From: DASVAL01 sp035649575
GTDB lineage: Bacteria; Planctomycetota; UBA1135; UBA2386
Length of the DNA stretch: 9,804 bases
Reading direction: 5' to 3'
Assembly: GCA_035649575.1 (NCBI GenBank)
Contig: DASRJH010000323.1
Span: forward strand, 1-9,804
The position numbers were made by a program, and so were the translations under genes. The notes beneath the pieces are model-generated. The model saw only the letters and a list, made by a program, of their open reading frames with translations, made no database searches and had not been told where the DNA came from. Of the stretch, positions 1 to 6,941 are shown in pieces (positions within the stretch are counted from its first letter, which is position 1; each line of letters begins with the position of its first letter).

Positions 1-740
1 GCGTCGATGCCCAGAGCGGCGCCGCCGCGCCAGCCGAGCTCGGAGTCGGTGGTGTAGGTGCAAAGCAGCAGCCCGGCGGCGTGGATGCGTTCGACGTGCG
101 CGAATCGCAGCGCGTCGTCGCGCCAATGGATCATGCCCGCACCGAGCTCGAGAGCCGCCGCGATGGCCGCCGCATCGGGTTCGGGGAACCTGTCCGTCGG
201 ACCGAGCACGGCGAGTGCCTGCGATGGTGCCAGCTTTCCGGCGGCGGCGACGAAGTCCCAGTCGAACGACTGCAGGATGCAGCGCCGCAGCGCATCGTGT
301 CGGCGCAAGACCTCGATGTAGCGTTCGGCGCCGCCCGCCTTGTGCTCGATGAGCGGAATGCAACCTGGCAAGAGAACTGCGAGCACTTCCGCCAGCGTCG
401 GGATCCTCTGACCCGCATGGGCCGCGTCCCGCCATGCTCCCGCATCGAGCCGAGACGCTTCCGCGTGCGTCGCCTGTGCCACCAAGGCGCCCGGTCCGAG
501 TCTTCGTGCTGCATCCGAGGTCCGATCGAACGTCTCGTCGTGGATGCACAACAACACACCGTCGCGAGTCGCGCGCACGTCGAACTCCTGCATCGCGACG
601 CCGAGCTCGCAGGCCGCGCGGAACGCGGGCAGGGTGTTCTCGGGAAACCTCGAACTGTCGCCGCGGTGGGCGACGACAACCGGGCCGTCGACGAGGCCTT
701 GCCGCAACGCGTCGAAGACAGGATGGTGCGGGTCGCTCAT
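1..740 (-). CDS. Glycerophosphodiester phosphodiesterase (GDPD family), 3' end cut by window edge
   Basis: The protein should hydrolyse glycerophosphodiesters, the deacylated phospholipid headgroups, to glycerol-3-phosphate plus an alcohol. The visible part is 246 residues from ATG 738-740 and runs off the left edge without a stop. The GDPD TIM-barrel signature is complete in order: HRG at 25-27 with ENT at 34-36, ExD at 52-54 (QEFDV), catalytic HD at 67-68, and ExK at 132-134 (PLIEHK). These supply the two catalytic histidines and the metal-binding acidic residues of the family. The C-terminal strand (CTYTTD near 227-232) replaces the usual WTVN-like motif. There is no signal peptide, so the enzyme is probably cytoplasmic. 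Most family members are 230-300 residues, so little is missing. It is divergent from the membrane protein at 848. The family call is firm; the exact substrate cannot be read from sequence. Confidence 0.9.
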   Translation of the reverse strand, partial: MSDPHHPVFDALRQGLVDGPVVVAHRGDSSRFPENTLPAFRAACELGVAMQEFDVRATRDGVLLCIHDETFDRTSDAARRLGPGALVAQATHAEASRLDAGAWRDAAHAGQRIPTLAEVLAVLLPGCIPLIEHKAGGAERYIEVLRRHDALRRCILQSFDWDFVAAAGKLAPSQALAVLGPTDRFPEPDAAAIAAALELGAGMIHWRDDALRFAHVERIHAAGLLLCTYTTDSELGWRGGAALGID

Positions 741-808
741 GCCGATCCGCAGTGTAGCCACGCATGGTTCGGTGACGCCGCCACACATCGCACAGAATCG
801 TGCGCGGA

Positions 809-814
809 AGGAGG
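809..814 (+). promoter_or_regulatory. AGGAGG Shine-Dalgarno-like sequence, oddly placed
   Basis: A perfect AGGAGG lies 21 nt before ATG 836 and 33 nt before ATG 848, too far for normal ribosome binding to either start. It is the only strong anti-16S match in front of any gene here. It could still act through leader folding, through a rare CTG start at 827 (12 nt away, in frame), or be chance. It does not decide the start of the membrane protein. Confidence 0.3.
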
Positions 815-847
815 TGGGGTCGGGGCCTGTCTGGCATGATCGCGACC

Positions 848-1198
848 ATGCCTCCAGAGACCTACCGCTTGTTGCACGTCGTCGGTGCGCTGACGTTGAT
901 GATCGGCCTCGGCGGGATGCTCGCGACCGCTGGCCGTGACGGCAGCAAGCCGCCTATGCTGTTCATGGCGCTGCACGGGATCGGCCTCTTGACCTTGCTC
1001 GTCGCGGGCATCGGGGTCGCACACAAGTCCAACCTCGGTTGGCCGAACTGGATGCTGGCCAAGATCGCGTGTTGGGTGCTGCTCGCGGCGCTGCCGGTCC
1101 TCGTGCGACGCGGCGTGTTGCCGCGCGGGGTCGCTGCCCTGCTCGTGATCGGCCTCGGCGCTCTGGCCGCGTGGTTGGCACTCACCAAGCCCTTCTGA
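848..1198 (+). CDS. Small four-helix integral membrane protein, SirB2-like, function unknown
   Basis: This 116-residue protein is almost wholly hydrophobic. Four transmembrane segments can be placed at about 8-27, 38-57, 67-87 and 94-112, joined by short loops. The N-terminal YRLLHVVGAL, HGIGLLTLL in helix 2, NWMLAKIACW before helix 3 and the C-terminal LALTKPF resemble small bacterial inner-membrane proteins of the SirB/DUF420-like sort. I recognise the pattern but cannot name a biochemical role. I chose ATG 848 because MPPETYRLLH looks like the natural N-terminus; ATG 836, in frame, adds four residues. It ends 15 bp before the gmhA-like gene on the same strand, so the two are probably one transcript, but this gives no functional clue beyond an envelope location. 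Confidence 0.75.
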   Translation: MPPETYRLLHVVGALTLMIGLGGMLATAGRDGSKPPMLFMALHGIGLLTLLVAGIGVAHKSNLGWPNWMLAKIACWVLLAALPVLVRRGVLPRGVAALLVIGLGALAAWLALTKPF

Positions 1199-1213
1199 GC
1201 CAGGTTGCCCGCC

Positions 1214-1792
1214 ATGAACGAAGCGAAGATCCGGGCCACGATCGAAGAGAGCATCGCCACGAAGCAGCGGCTGCTCGCGCAGTGCACTCCGAGCCTGAAG
1301 AAGCTCTGCGAACTGGCCGTGGCCACGCTGCGCGGCGGCGGCAAGATCCTGCTGTGCGGCAACGGCGGCAGTTCTTGTGATGCTGCTCACGCGGCTGGTG
1401 AGCTCGTGGGCTGGTTCGAGCAGAAGAAGCGGCGCCCCTACGCGGCGATTGCCCTGGGGCATCAGATTCCGACTCTGACTGCGGTCGGCAACGATGCCGG
1501 TTTCGAACACGTCTTCGCGCGCGAGGTGGAAGCGCTGGGCCGCCCCGGCGACCTGTTGGTCGGTTTCACGACTTCGGGCAGCAGCAAGAACGTCGTCGCC
1601 GCGCTGCAGCAGGGACGCAAGATGGGGTTGGCGACCGCGGTATTCTGCGGCGAGAAGCGCGGTGCAGCCCTCGAGCATGCCGACGTGGCCGTGCAAGTGC
1701 CGTCCCAGAACACGGCGCGCATCCAGGAGAGCCATCTCGTCTGCGTGCACGTGCTGTGCGCCGCAGTAGAAGACGCCTTTGCGGCGGGTTGA
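1214..1792 (+). CDS. gmhA: Phosphoheptose isomerase (sedoheptulose-7-phosphate isomerase), SIS domain
   Basis: GmhA converts sedoheptulose 7-phosphate to D-glycero-D-manno-heptose 7-phosphate, the first step to the ADP- or GDP-heptose used in lipopolysaccharide core and other glycans. The product is 192 residues, the same length as E. coli GmhA, and is one SIS domain. The phosphate loop CGNGGSSCDA is at 48-57, and the second sugar-phosphate segment TTSGSSKNV is at 119-127. Residues matching the zinc and catalytic set of GmhA are present: H59, E63 (AAHAAGEL), Q171 and H179 (RIQESHLVCVHVL). VGNDAGF at 91-97 is also typical. ATG 1214 gives the standard N-terminus; TTG 1205 is in frame but adds only three residues. 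No other heptose genes (hldE, gmhB) are in the window, so a divergent SIS isomerase with another sugar phosphate remains possible. Confidence 0.9.
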   Translation: MNEAKIRATIEESIATKQRLLAQCTPSLKKLCELAVATLRGGGKILLCGNGGSSCDAAHAAGELVGWFEQKKRRPYAAIALGHQIPTLTAVGNDAGFEHVFAREVEALGRPGDLLVGFTTSGSSKNVVAALQQGRKMGLATAVFCGEKRGAALEHADVAVQVPSQNTARIQESHLVCVHVLCAAVEDAFAAG

Positions 1793-1797
1793 ACGGC

Positions 1798-1815
1798 GTC
1801 GCGACCGATCGCGAC
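1798..1815. terminator. Hairpin between convergent genes, candidate bidirectional terminator
   Basis: A perfect 7-bp stem (GTCGCGA and TCGCGAC) with a CCGA tetraloop begins 5 nt past the gmhA stop and lies 8 nt past the stop of the converging gene. There is no U-tract on either side, so intrinsic termination is only inferred from position and symmetry. Confidence 0.45.
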
Positions 1816-1823
1816 CGGCTTCC

Positions 1824-2510
1824 TCAGCCCTTCTTCTGCTCGATCACCTTCCAACTCGTCGTCCAGACCCCGGGCAGCACGGTGTCCTCGTGCATCGGGC
1901 CGTTCGGCATGTCGTCGGTGATCGCGAATTCGGCGGCGCGCTGCAGCAGCGGCGAGGGGAACTTCGTGCTGCGCGGCGGGCCGAGGACCTGCATGCCTTC
2001 CTTCGCCTTGGTGACCACCATGTCGCCCGTGGTCAGCACGCAGTTGCTCCAGTACCGCACCTTGCCGATGAGCTCCTCGAGCTCCGGGATCCGCTCGCGC
2101 GACGCGATCGCGACCATCGTGGTCACGGCGAGGATTCCGCTGCGCGTCGTCCAGGCCAGCTCCTTGTCCGCGGAAACGCCGGGCAACACCGTGTTGCCGG
2201 CGGGCAGTGGGTTGGCCAGGCCTCCCTTGAGTTCGGCCGACGGGAACATGAGCACGGTGCCGTCTTCGAGGCTGTGCGAGAACACGTAGACGTAGCGAGG
2301 TTCGCTGCAGGTGAACGACAACCGGATCGGCGATTCGGCGGCGAGCTCGTGGTAGTTCCGAGCCTGCGTGATCTGCGCGCCGAGCCCGATCCGCCACGTC
2401 GAGGCCGGCGTTGGCGTCGGACCGTCCGCCGGGGAAGCCGGAACGAACTTCCAGACGGCGAATGCGATGGCTGCTGCTGCGACGGGAATCAGCACGAGGC
2501 GTGCGTTCAT
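1824..2510 (-). CDS. Membrane-anchored DUF4384-like protein, function unknown
   Basis: The 228-residue product starts with a hydrophobic segment (about 4-24, NARLVLIPVAAAAIAFAVW) that looks like an uncleaved signal anchor. A proline- and alanine-rich spacer (25-37) and an extracytoplasmic domain follow. The stretch from about 62 to 110, with PRYVYVFSHSLEDGTVLMFP then ANPLPAGNTVLPG, fits the DUF4384 pattern, a beta-rich domain often found with surface or secretion-associated proteins in which an aromatic strand is followed by DG and LFP. The part after 130 is not recognised. ATG 2510 is preferred because an AGGAGA-like stretch sits just upstream; GTG 2519 is in frame and adds MER. It converges on gmhA and is divergent from the toroid protein across a 108-bp region. 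The family call is by pattern only; the biochemical role is unknown. Confidence 0.75.
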   Translation of the reverse strand: MNARLVLIPVAAAAIAFAVWKFVPASPADGPTPTPASTWRIGLGAQITQARNYHELAAESPIRLSFTCSEPRYVYVFSHSLEDGTVLMFPSAELKGGLANPLPAGNTVLPGVSADKELAWTTRSGILAVTTMVAIASRERIPELEELIGKVRYWSNCVLTTGDMVVTKAKEGMQVLGPPRSTKFPSPLLQRAAEFAITDDMPNGPMHEDTVLPGVWTTSWKVIEQKKG

Positions 2511-2618
2511 CCTCTCCACACTACTGCGGCGGCGACCAAGGTCGAGATGGGACGCGTACGCGACTTGCGCGCCGAGAGCCGGTGGCGTCAGATGGGGCTG
2601 CCCTTTCCCTCGACAATC
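2511..2618. promoter_or_regulatory. Divergent control region with a 10-bp perfect palindrome
   Basis: These 108 bp separate the divergent DUF4384-like and toroid genes and must hold both promoters. No convincing -35/-10 pair is visible. A perfect 10-bp palindrome, CGCGTACGCG, is at 2553-2562, near the middle, and could be an operator. In GC-rich DNA a palindrome this short may be chance. Confidence 0.35.
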
Positions 2619-3899
2619 ATGCGAACCATCTGGCTGTCACCATTGCTGTGTTCGTTCGTGCTCGTTGCGCAGGAGGAGACGGCCAAGAAGGCCCCTGAGC
2701 CCAAGGCGACCAAGGCCGAGCCGAAGAAGTTCACCGAGTTTCCGGTGCCCGAGGCCGCGCCACTCGATGTCGAAGCTGCGAGCAAGCAGGCCATTGCCGC
2801 GATGCTGGCGCTGCAGGAGGGGGAGGACGGCGACCCGTGGCCCTACGAGGGTGTCTACCGCGAGGACAGGAAGGGCCGCGAGGACCCGGGCCAGTTGCCG
2901 GTCGGCTATCGCGTCGGCGGCACGGCGATCGCGTGCCTCGGGCTGATCGCGACGCCCGGCTATCGCGGCGACGAGGCCCGCAAGGCGGCGGTGGAGCGCG
3001 GACTCGAGTTCGTGCTAGCGACGCTGGACGCACCGCGCATGCAGATCGAGTTCATCGGCACCTATGACGTGCGCGGCTGGGGGCACATCTACGCGCTGCA
3101 GCTCCTGCTGATGCTCGAGGACCGCGGCCTCGTGCCTGGGTCGGTCAAGGAAGTTCCGGCGAAGACGAAGTGGCTGGTCAAGGCGCTCGTCGAATCGGCG
3201 ATTCCGCAGAGCGGCGGTTGGAACTACTCGCGCGGAAGCGGCTACCTGAGCCCGAACAACAAGGCCTCGACGTTCATGACCGCGCCGGCACTGCAGGCCC
3301 TGTTCCATGCCAAGGCGCGAGGTCACACCGTGCCCGACGAGGTCGTGACGCAGGCGCTCGACGCGCTCGAGCGGTCGCGGGCCAAGCCGGGTGGTTACGC
3401 CTACGGCGCGCCGGCGGAGAGCCAGGCGGACGTCGAAGAGGAGAAGCTGTCGATGATGGACAAGACGCCCAGCTCGGCAGCGAGGGCCGTCGCCTGCGAG
3501 ACGACGCTCCTACTCGCGGGCCGCGGTGACCAGAAGCGCCTCGAGACCGCCATCGACCGGTTTTTCGCGCATTGGGATGATCTCGCAGTCCGCAAGAGCC
3601 AGCCCTTCACGCATGTCAAGCCGTACGGCATCGCTCCGTACTACTTCATGTTCGGCCACGTCTACTGTGCGCAGGGGATCGAGCAGCTGGCTTCGGCAGA
3701 GAAGCGCGAGCTGCTGCGCGCGAAGCTGCGCGCCGTGTTGGCGCTGTCGCGCGAGGAAGACGGCAGCTGGAACGACCGCCAGTTCGGGCGTTCGGGCGGG
3801 TATGGCACTGCGTTCGCTCTGCTGACGCTGCACATGCCGAGCCTGCCCAAGCCCGTGCCTTGGGCTTCGGGCGCGGTGACGCCCGGCGCTTCGAAGTGA
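2619..3899 (+). CDS. Secreted prenyltransferase/squalene-cyclase-like alpha/alpha-toroid protein
   Basis: The 426-residue protein opens with a signal peptide (MRTIWLSPLLCSFVLVA, likely cut before QEE near residue 17) and a Lys/Ala/Pro-rich linker (about 21-46). The rest is a helical domain whose turns carry QW-like motifs of the prenyltransferase/terpene-cyclase barrel: GDPWPYEG at 71-78, QSGGWNYSRG at 197-206, KPGGYAYG at 256-263 and EEDGSWND at 379-386 with GGYGTAFAL at 393-401. The squalene-hopene cyclase DxDD acid is absent and no Cys/His zinc set of protein prenyltransferases is evident, so terpene or prenyl chemistry is unlikely. It is better seen as an exported binding or scaffold toroid of the sort frequent in Planctomycetota. 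ATG 2619 is chosen because it starts the signal peptide; ATG 2592 is in frame but would bury it. The stop is 6 bp from the converging SDR gene. Confidence 0.8.
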   Translation: MRTIWLSPLLCSFVLVAQEETAKKAPEPKATKAEPKKFTEFPVPEAAPLDVEAASKQAIAAMLALQEGEDGDPWPYEGVYREDRKGREDPGQLPVGYRVGGTAIACLGLIATPGYRGDEARKAAVERGLEFVLATLDAPRMQIEFIGTYDVRGWGHIYALQLLLMLEDRGLVPGSVKEVPAKTKWLVKALVESAIPQSGGWNYSRGSGYLSPNNKASTFMTAPALQALFHAKARGHTVPDEVVTQALDALERSRAKPGGYAYGAPAESQADVEEEKLSMMDKTPSSAARAVACETTLLLAGRGDQKRLETAIDRFFAHWDDLAVRKSQPFTHVKPYGIAPYYFMFGHVYCAQGIEQLASAEKRELLRAKLRAVLALSREEDGSWNDRQFGRSGGYGTAFALLTLHMPSLPKPVPWASGAVTPGASK

Positions 3900-3905
3900 C
3901 CGCGT

Positions 3906-4646
3906 TCAGCGACCACCGCGGTGCACCATCTGCGGCGTCGCCTGGTCGGTCGGCATCACGACGATGGTGTCCAGGTTGACGTGAGGAGGGCGCGTGACCG
4001 CGAACACGACGCACTCAGCGACGTCGTCGGCGGTCAGCGGACGCGTGTCCTGGTAGACCTTCGCCGCGCGTTCGCTGTCGCCGCGAAAGCGCACGAGCGA
4101 GAACTCGGTCTCGACGAGCCCCGGATCGACGCTCGTCACGCGGATCCCGCTGCCGAGCGTTTCCATGCGGATCGCTTCGCAGATCGGCTGCAGCGCGCGC
4201 TTGCTGCCGCAGTAGACGCCGCCGCCGGCGTAGGCCTTGTGGGCCGCGATCGAGCCGATCACGACGACGTGCCCGCGCTTTTGCGCGAGCATGTGCGGGA
4301 GCACGCGTCGCGTGACCTCGAGCAGGCCGAGCACGTTCGTCTCGACCATCTCGCGCCACGCCTCCCCGGTGCCCTCGGCGATCTTCTCGATGCCGCGCGC
4401 GAGCCCCGCGTTGTTCACGAGCACGTCGATCGGCCCGTTTGCCGCGATCGCGGCGGCGACGAAGCGTTCGACGCTGGCCGGCTTGGTCACGTCGAGTGCA
4501 TGGCGGAACGCCGATGGCTCGACGCCCGCGAGTCGGTCGGAACGGCGCGCGCCCAGCGAGAGCCGATCGCCGATTCGCGCGAAGGCGCGCGCGCAGGCGG
4601 CGCCGATGCCCGAACTGGCGCCCGTGATGACTACGTGGCGGGTCAT
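3906..4646 (-). CDS. YdfG-like short-chain dehydrogenase/reductase (3-hydroxy acid type)
   Basis: This 246-residue classical SDR closely follows the pattern of E. coli YdfG, an NADP-dependent dehydrogenase of L-serine, L-allo-threonine and other 3-hydroxy acids. The cofactor loop TGASSGIG is at 8-15. Arginines 34-35 (GARRSDRL) after the second strand favour NADP(H). D52 (LDV) contacts adenine, and NNAG is at 78-81. The catalytic set is N104, S132 (IGSIAAH), Y145 and K149 (YCGSK), and PG is at 175-176. The segment TEFSLVRFRGDSERAAKVYQ and the late VNLDTIVVMPTDQ also match YdfG and distinguish it from FabG. It begins 63 bp downstream of the permease gene and is the last gene of the minus-strand block; a hairpin between them may separate the transcripts. 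The substrate is inferred from resemblance only. Confidence 0.9.
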   Translation of the reverse strand: MTRHVVITGASSGIGAACARAFARIGDRLSLGARRSDRLAGVEPSAFRHALDVTKPASVERFVAAAIAANGPIDVLVNNAGLARGIEKIAEGTGEAWREMVETNVLGLLEVTRRVLPHMLAQKRGHVVVIGSIAAHKAYAGGGVYCGSKRALQPICEAIRMETLGSGIRVTSVDPGLVETEFSLVRFRGDSERAAKVYQDTRPLTADDVAECVVFAVTRPPHVNLDTIVVMPTDQATPQMVHRGGR

Positions 4647-4686
4647 GCCCGCAGGATAGAGGCACAGATCCAGCGGGGCGACATCG

Positions 4687-4708
4687 CGCCCGGTTCGTGA
4701 GCCGGGCG
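4687..4708 (-). terminator. GC-rich hairpin after the permease gene, candidate terminator
   Basis: Arms CGCCCGG (4687-4693) and CCGGGCG (4702-4708) pair perfectly, and a wobble plus one A-T pair can extend the stem to 9 bp. It starts 1 nt after the permease stop on the minus strand. No U-run follows, so it may attenuate or stabilise rather than fully terminate before the SDR gene. Confidence 0.4.
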
Positions 4709-4709
4709 G

Positions 4710-5489
4710 TCAGGCGACCAGCAGCATGACGATCCCGCGCACCTGGTCGAGCAGCGCCAGGGCCGCGATCGCGACCACGGCGCGCCGCACGGCCACCGAG
4801 CCCTTGTCGACCGTCCACTGGCTCGCGAGGTAGCTCCCGGTCGCGGTGCCGACCGCGAGACAAGCCGCGGGACCCCAGGCGATCACCGGGCTCTGGTTCA
4901 CGAGCACATGCGGCGCCAGCGCGAACCCGAGCAGGCTCGCGACCGACGACGTGATCACGACGACGCCCTTCGCGGCGTTCACGTGCAGCAGGTCGTCGTG
5001 GTAGGTGGCGACCAGCACGAGCGCCGCGACGAATCCCGTGCCGATCTGTGCGAAGCCCATGTGCACGCCGATCAGGACACAGCCGATCGGGCCGAGCCAG
5101 CGCGGTGCATCGGGGCGGCGGTCGCGTGGCCGGCGCAGCAACTGCTGCCCCAGCAGCAGCACGAGCACGACGACCAGATAGCTGCGGAACGCGAGGTCGT
5201 TCGCCTTCAGGGCCAGCAGGTTCCCCGCGAACGCGCCGGGGATCGCGAACATCGCGAGGCGCCAGACCTCCTTGCCGGGGCGGATACCCGCGCGCACGAA
5301 GCCGAGCCACGCGAACAGGCCGACGCCGATCGCGCCGAGGCGCGACGACGGATTGGCAACCGCGAGCGGCAGGTCGCACGCGTACTCGAACGCCCACAAG
5401 GCCAAGATGCCAGCACCGCCGGCGACGTTGTTGATGGCGCCCATCGCGACGCCCGCAACGGCGGTGATCAGGATCGCGGCGGCGTCCAC
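4710..5489 (-). CDS. TSUP family (TauE/SafE) membrane permease
   Basis: The 259-residue protein has about seven to eight hydrophobic helices and the two-half architecture of the TSUP (TauE/SafE) family, which moves sulfite, sulfoacetate, sulfolactate, taurine-derived anions and similar organic anions across the inner membrane. Half 1 carries GAINNVAGGAG (18-27), followed by LAVANPSSRLGAIG (42-55). Half 2 carries GVHMGFAQIGTGF (141-153), then NAAKGVVVIT (171-180) and GTATGSYLASQ (214-224). The likely start is GTG 5489, 5 nt after the mdh stop; no ATG precedes the first helix in this frame, and a later ATG would cut it. The tight spacing implies translational coupling with mdh. A dicarboxylate or related anion would make sense beside malate dehydrogenase, but the substrate is not readable from sequence. 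Confidence 0.85.
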   Translation of the reverse strand: MDAAAILITAVAGVAMGAINNVAGGAGILALWAFEYACDLPLAVANPSSRLGAIGVGLFAWLGFVRAGIRPGKEVWRLAMFAIPGAFAGNLLALKANDLAFRSYLVVVLVLLLGQQLLRRPRDRRPDAPRWLGPIGCVLIGVHMGFAQIGTGFVAALVLVATYHDDLLHVNAAKGVVVITSSVASLLGFALAPHVLVNQSPVIAWGPAACLAVGTATGSYLASQWTVDKGSVAVRRAVVAIAALALLDQVRGIVMLLVA

Positions 5490-5494
5490 GCGCG

Positions 5495-6478
5495 TCAGCC
5501 GAGCAGGTCCTTCACCATGTCGCGTTCGTCCGTGAGCTCCTTCCAGGTGATCGAGGTCTTCTGCTTGCTGAACTCGTTCATGGCGAGGCCCGGCACGATC
5601 TTCCAGTTTCCCTTGCCGTCCGTCGTGCAGGGGAATCCGCTGATGATGCCTTCCGGGGTGCCGTAGCTGCCGTCGCTGACGACGCAGAGCGAGGCCCAGT
5701 CGTCCTTGGTCGTCGCGGTGAACAAGCTGCGGGCGTGGTCGCATGCAGCCTGCGCCGCGGAGAGCGCGGACGACTTGCCGCGCGCGTCGATGATCGCCTT
5801 GCCACGCTCCTGCACGGTCTTGAGGAACGGACCCTCGAGCCACGTCTTGTCGTTGACGGCCTTCTCCGCGGCAACGCCGTCGATCGTGGCGTGGTGCCAG
5901 TCGGGGTATTGGGTGTTGCTGTGGTTGCCCCAGATCGTGACGTTCTTGACCAGGGACCAGTGCTTCTTGGCCTTCAGCGCCAACTGGGCCTTGGCCCGAT
6001 TCTGGTCGAGTCGCGTCATCGCTGTGAACCGGTCCGCGGGCACACCCTTGGCGTTCTTCATCGCGATGAGGCAGTTCGTGTTGCACGGGTTGCCGACGAC
6101 GATCACGCGGACGTTGGGGCCTGCCACCTCGGCGATGGCGCGGCCCTGCCCGATGAAGATCTTGCCGTTGTCCTGCAGCAGGTCCTTGCGCTCCTGGCCG
6201 GGGCCGCGCGGCTTGCTGCCCACGAGCAGGCACAGATCGGTGTTCTTGAAGGCCACCTTGGGGTCGTCGCTGCAGGTGATCTCCGTCAGCAGTGGGAAGG
6301 CGCAGTCTTCGAGCTCCATGCGCACGCCCGAGAGGGCCGGCAGCACGGCCGTGACCTCGAGAAGCTGTAGCGCCACTTTGACCTTGGGGCCGAAGATGCC
6401 GCCGCTCGCGATCAGCGGCAGCAGCGAATAACCGATCTGGCCGGCGGCGCCGGTGACTGCAACACGGACGGTCTCCAT
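5495..6478 (-). CDS. mdh: NAD-dependent malate dehydrogenase, eukaryotic-cytosolic-like type
   Basis: It interconverts malate and oxaloacetate with NAD+/NADH in the TCA cycle. The 327-residue protein has the Rossmann loop TGAAGQIG at 9-16 and an acidic residue, E41, at the end of the second strand, indicating NAD rather than NADP. The mobile loop PRGPGQERKDLL (90-101) holds the substrate arginines R91 and R97; the first is what marks malate over lactate dehydrogenases. The catalytic relay is D158 and R161 (TRLDQNRAKAQ) plus H186 (WGNHSNTQYPD). VVGNPCNTNCL at 127-137 and the overall pattern match the cytosolic MDH1/bacterial type-2 group, not the E. coli or LDH-like group. One oddity is Q95 where the loop normally has Met (PGMER). 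It lies between a Dabb-protein gene (57 bp upstream) and the TSUP permease (5 bp downstream). Confidence 0.95.
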   Translation of the reverse strand: METVRVAVTGAAGQIGYSLLPLIASGGIFGPKVKVALQLLEVTAVLPALSGVRMELEDCAFPLLTEITCSDDPKVAFKNTDLCLLVGSKPRGPGQERKDLLQDNGKIFIGQGRAIAEVAGPNVRVIVVGNPCNTNCLIAMKNAKGVPADRFTAMTRLDQNRAKAQLALKAKKHWSLVKNVTIWGNHSNTQYPDWHHATIDGVAAEKAVNDKTWLEGPFLKTVQERGKAIIDARGKSSALSAAQAACDHARSLFTATTKDDWASLCVVSDGSYGTPEGIISGFPCTTDGKGNWKIVPGLAMNEFSKQKTSITWKELTDERDMVKDLLG

Positions 6479-6535
6479 CCGAGCATTCCAACCGGACGGG
6501 GCGCGCTTTCAAGACTTCGCCGCAGATGGGGCGGA

Positions 6536-6838
6536 TCAGGCGCCGTCGCCTTCACCCTGAGCCATGAGCTGGCGGTCGACGACCGGTGCCAGTTCCTCAC
6601 CCCAGACCCGCTGGTACTCGGGGTGGCGCAGGAAGATCTCGCACGCGTTCCTGGTCTCGAAGACCGAGAAGAGGGCCAGGTTGAAACCCTGGCGATCGGC
6701 GGCCACGTTGTGCGTGACCGTCAGGTGGGCGACACCCGGCATGGTCTCGACGAGCGCTTGCAACGCCTTGCGGGCGGTCCGGACCCGGTCGAGCGGGATG
6801 CCGGGTTTCAGCGAAAACAGGATCACGCAGTGGAACAT
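6536..6838 (-). CDS. Dabb (stress-responsive A/B barrel) domain protein
   Basis: The product is 100 residues and consists of one Dabb domain, a small ferredoxin-like alpha/beta fold that usually dimerises. Its start FHCVILFSLKPGIPLDRV (2-19), the middle PGVAHLTVTHNVAADRQGFNLALFSVFETR (34-63) and the HPEYQRVW segment (72-79) are the typical order: H-strand, helix, second strand, then the His-Pro helix. Many such proteins are uncharacterised; some relatives act as cyclases or monooxygenase-like folds. ATG 6838 is preferred because MFHC is the usual family N-terminus. An in-frame ATG at 6958 would add 40 low-complexity residues and overlap the upstream gene. It lies 57 bp before mdh and 103 bp after the DUF2203 gene. 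No catalytic role can be assigned. Confidence 0.85.
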   Translation of the reverse strand: MFHCVILFSLKPGIPLDRVRTARKALQALVETMPGVAHLTVTHNVAADRQGFNLALFSVFETRNACEIFLRHPEYQRVWGEELAPVVDRQLMAQGEGDGA

Positions 6839-6911
6839 CGGGGCGGCGCAAATCTCGTGCGGCGAGCGCTGCACGGGAATCGTGGCGGCAGCGGACAGGA
6901 GAGGCAACCGC

Positions 6912-6933
6912 CGTCCGCCGGTCGCGGCGGACG
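6912..6933 (-). terminator. Strong GC hairpin after the DUF2203 gene, candidate terminator
   Basis: A perfect 8-bp stem (CGTCCGCC and GGCGGACG) with a 6-nt loop lies 8 nt past the DUF2203 stop on the minus strand, and two more pairs form beyond one mismatch. No U-tract follows. It occupies the 103-bp gap before the Dabb gene and may separate the two transcripts. Confidence 0.45.
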
Positions 6934-6941
6934 CCGCGTCC

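Noticed and set aside
737..1750. 337-residue open frame antisense to the membrane protein and gmhA
   Set aside because: It lies opposite two recognisable proteins and has no recognisable motif of its own.
1779..2618. Long in-frame upstream extension of the toroid gene (706 residues in all)
   Set aside because: The extension runs antisense to the DUF4384-like gene, is Arg/His-rich without family features, and would bury a clear signal peptide at 2619.
2649..2651. Cysteine 11 of the toroid signal peptide as a lipoprotein site
   Set aside because: The context LLCS lacks the small residue before Cys and lies inside the hydrophobic core rather than at its end.
4015..5397. 460-residue open frame on the minus strand over the SDR and permease genes
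   Set aside because: It is extremely Arg/Ala/Gly-rich, the typical shadow frame of high-GC coding DNA, and overlaps two well-supported genes.
5490..6512. Upstream extension of the permease frame across mdh (600 residues in all)
   Set aside because: The added part is a low-complexity Arg/Gly-rich shadow of mdh; the membrane protein naturally starts at GTG 5489.
6479..6535. Possible sigma-70 promoter (TTGAAA, 16 nt, TGGAAT) in front of mdh
   Set aside because: The -10 matches only four of six and would place transcription start at the ATG, so it is too weak to list as a feature.
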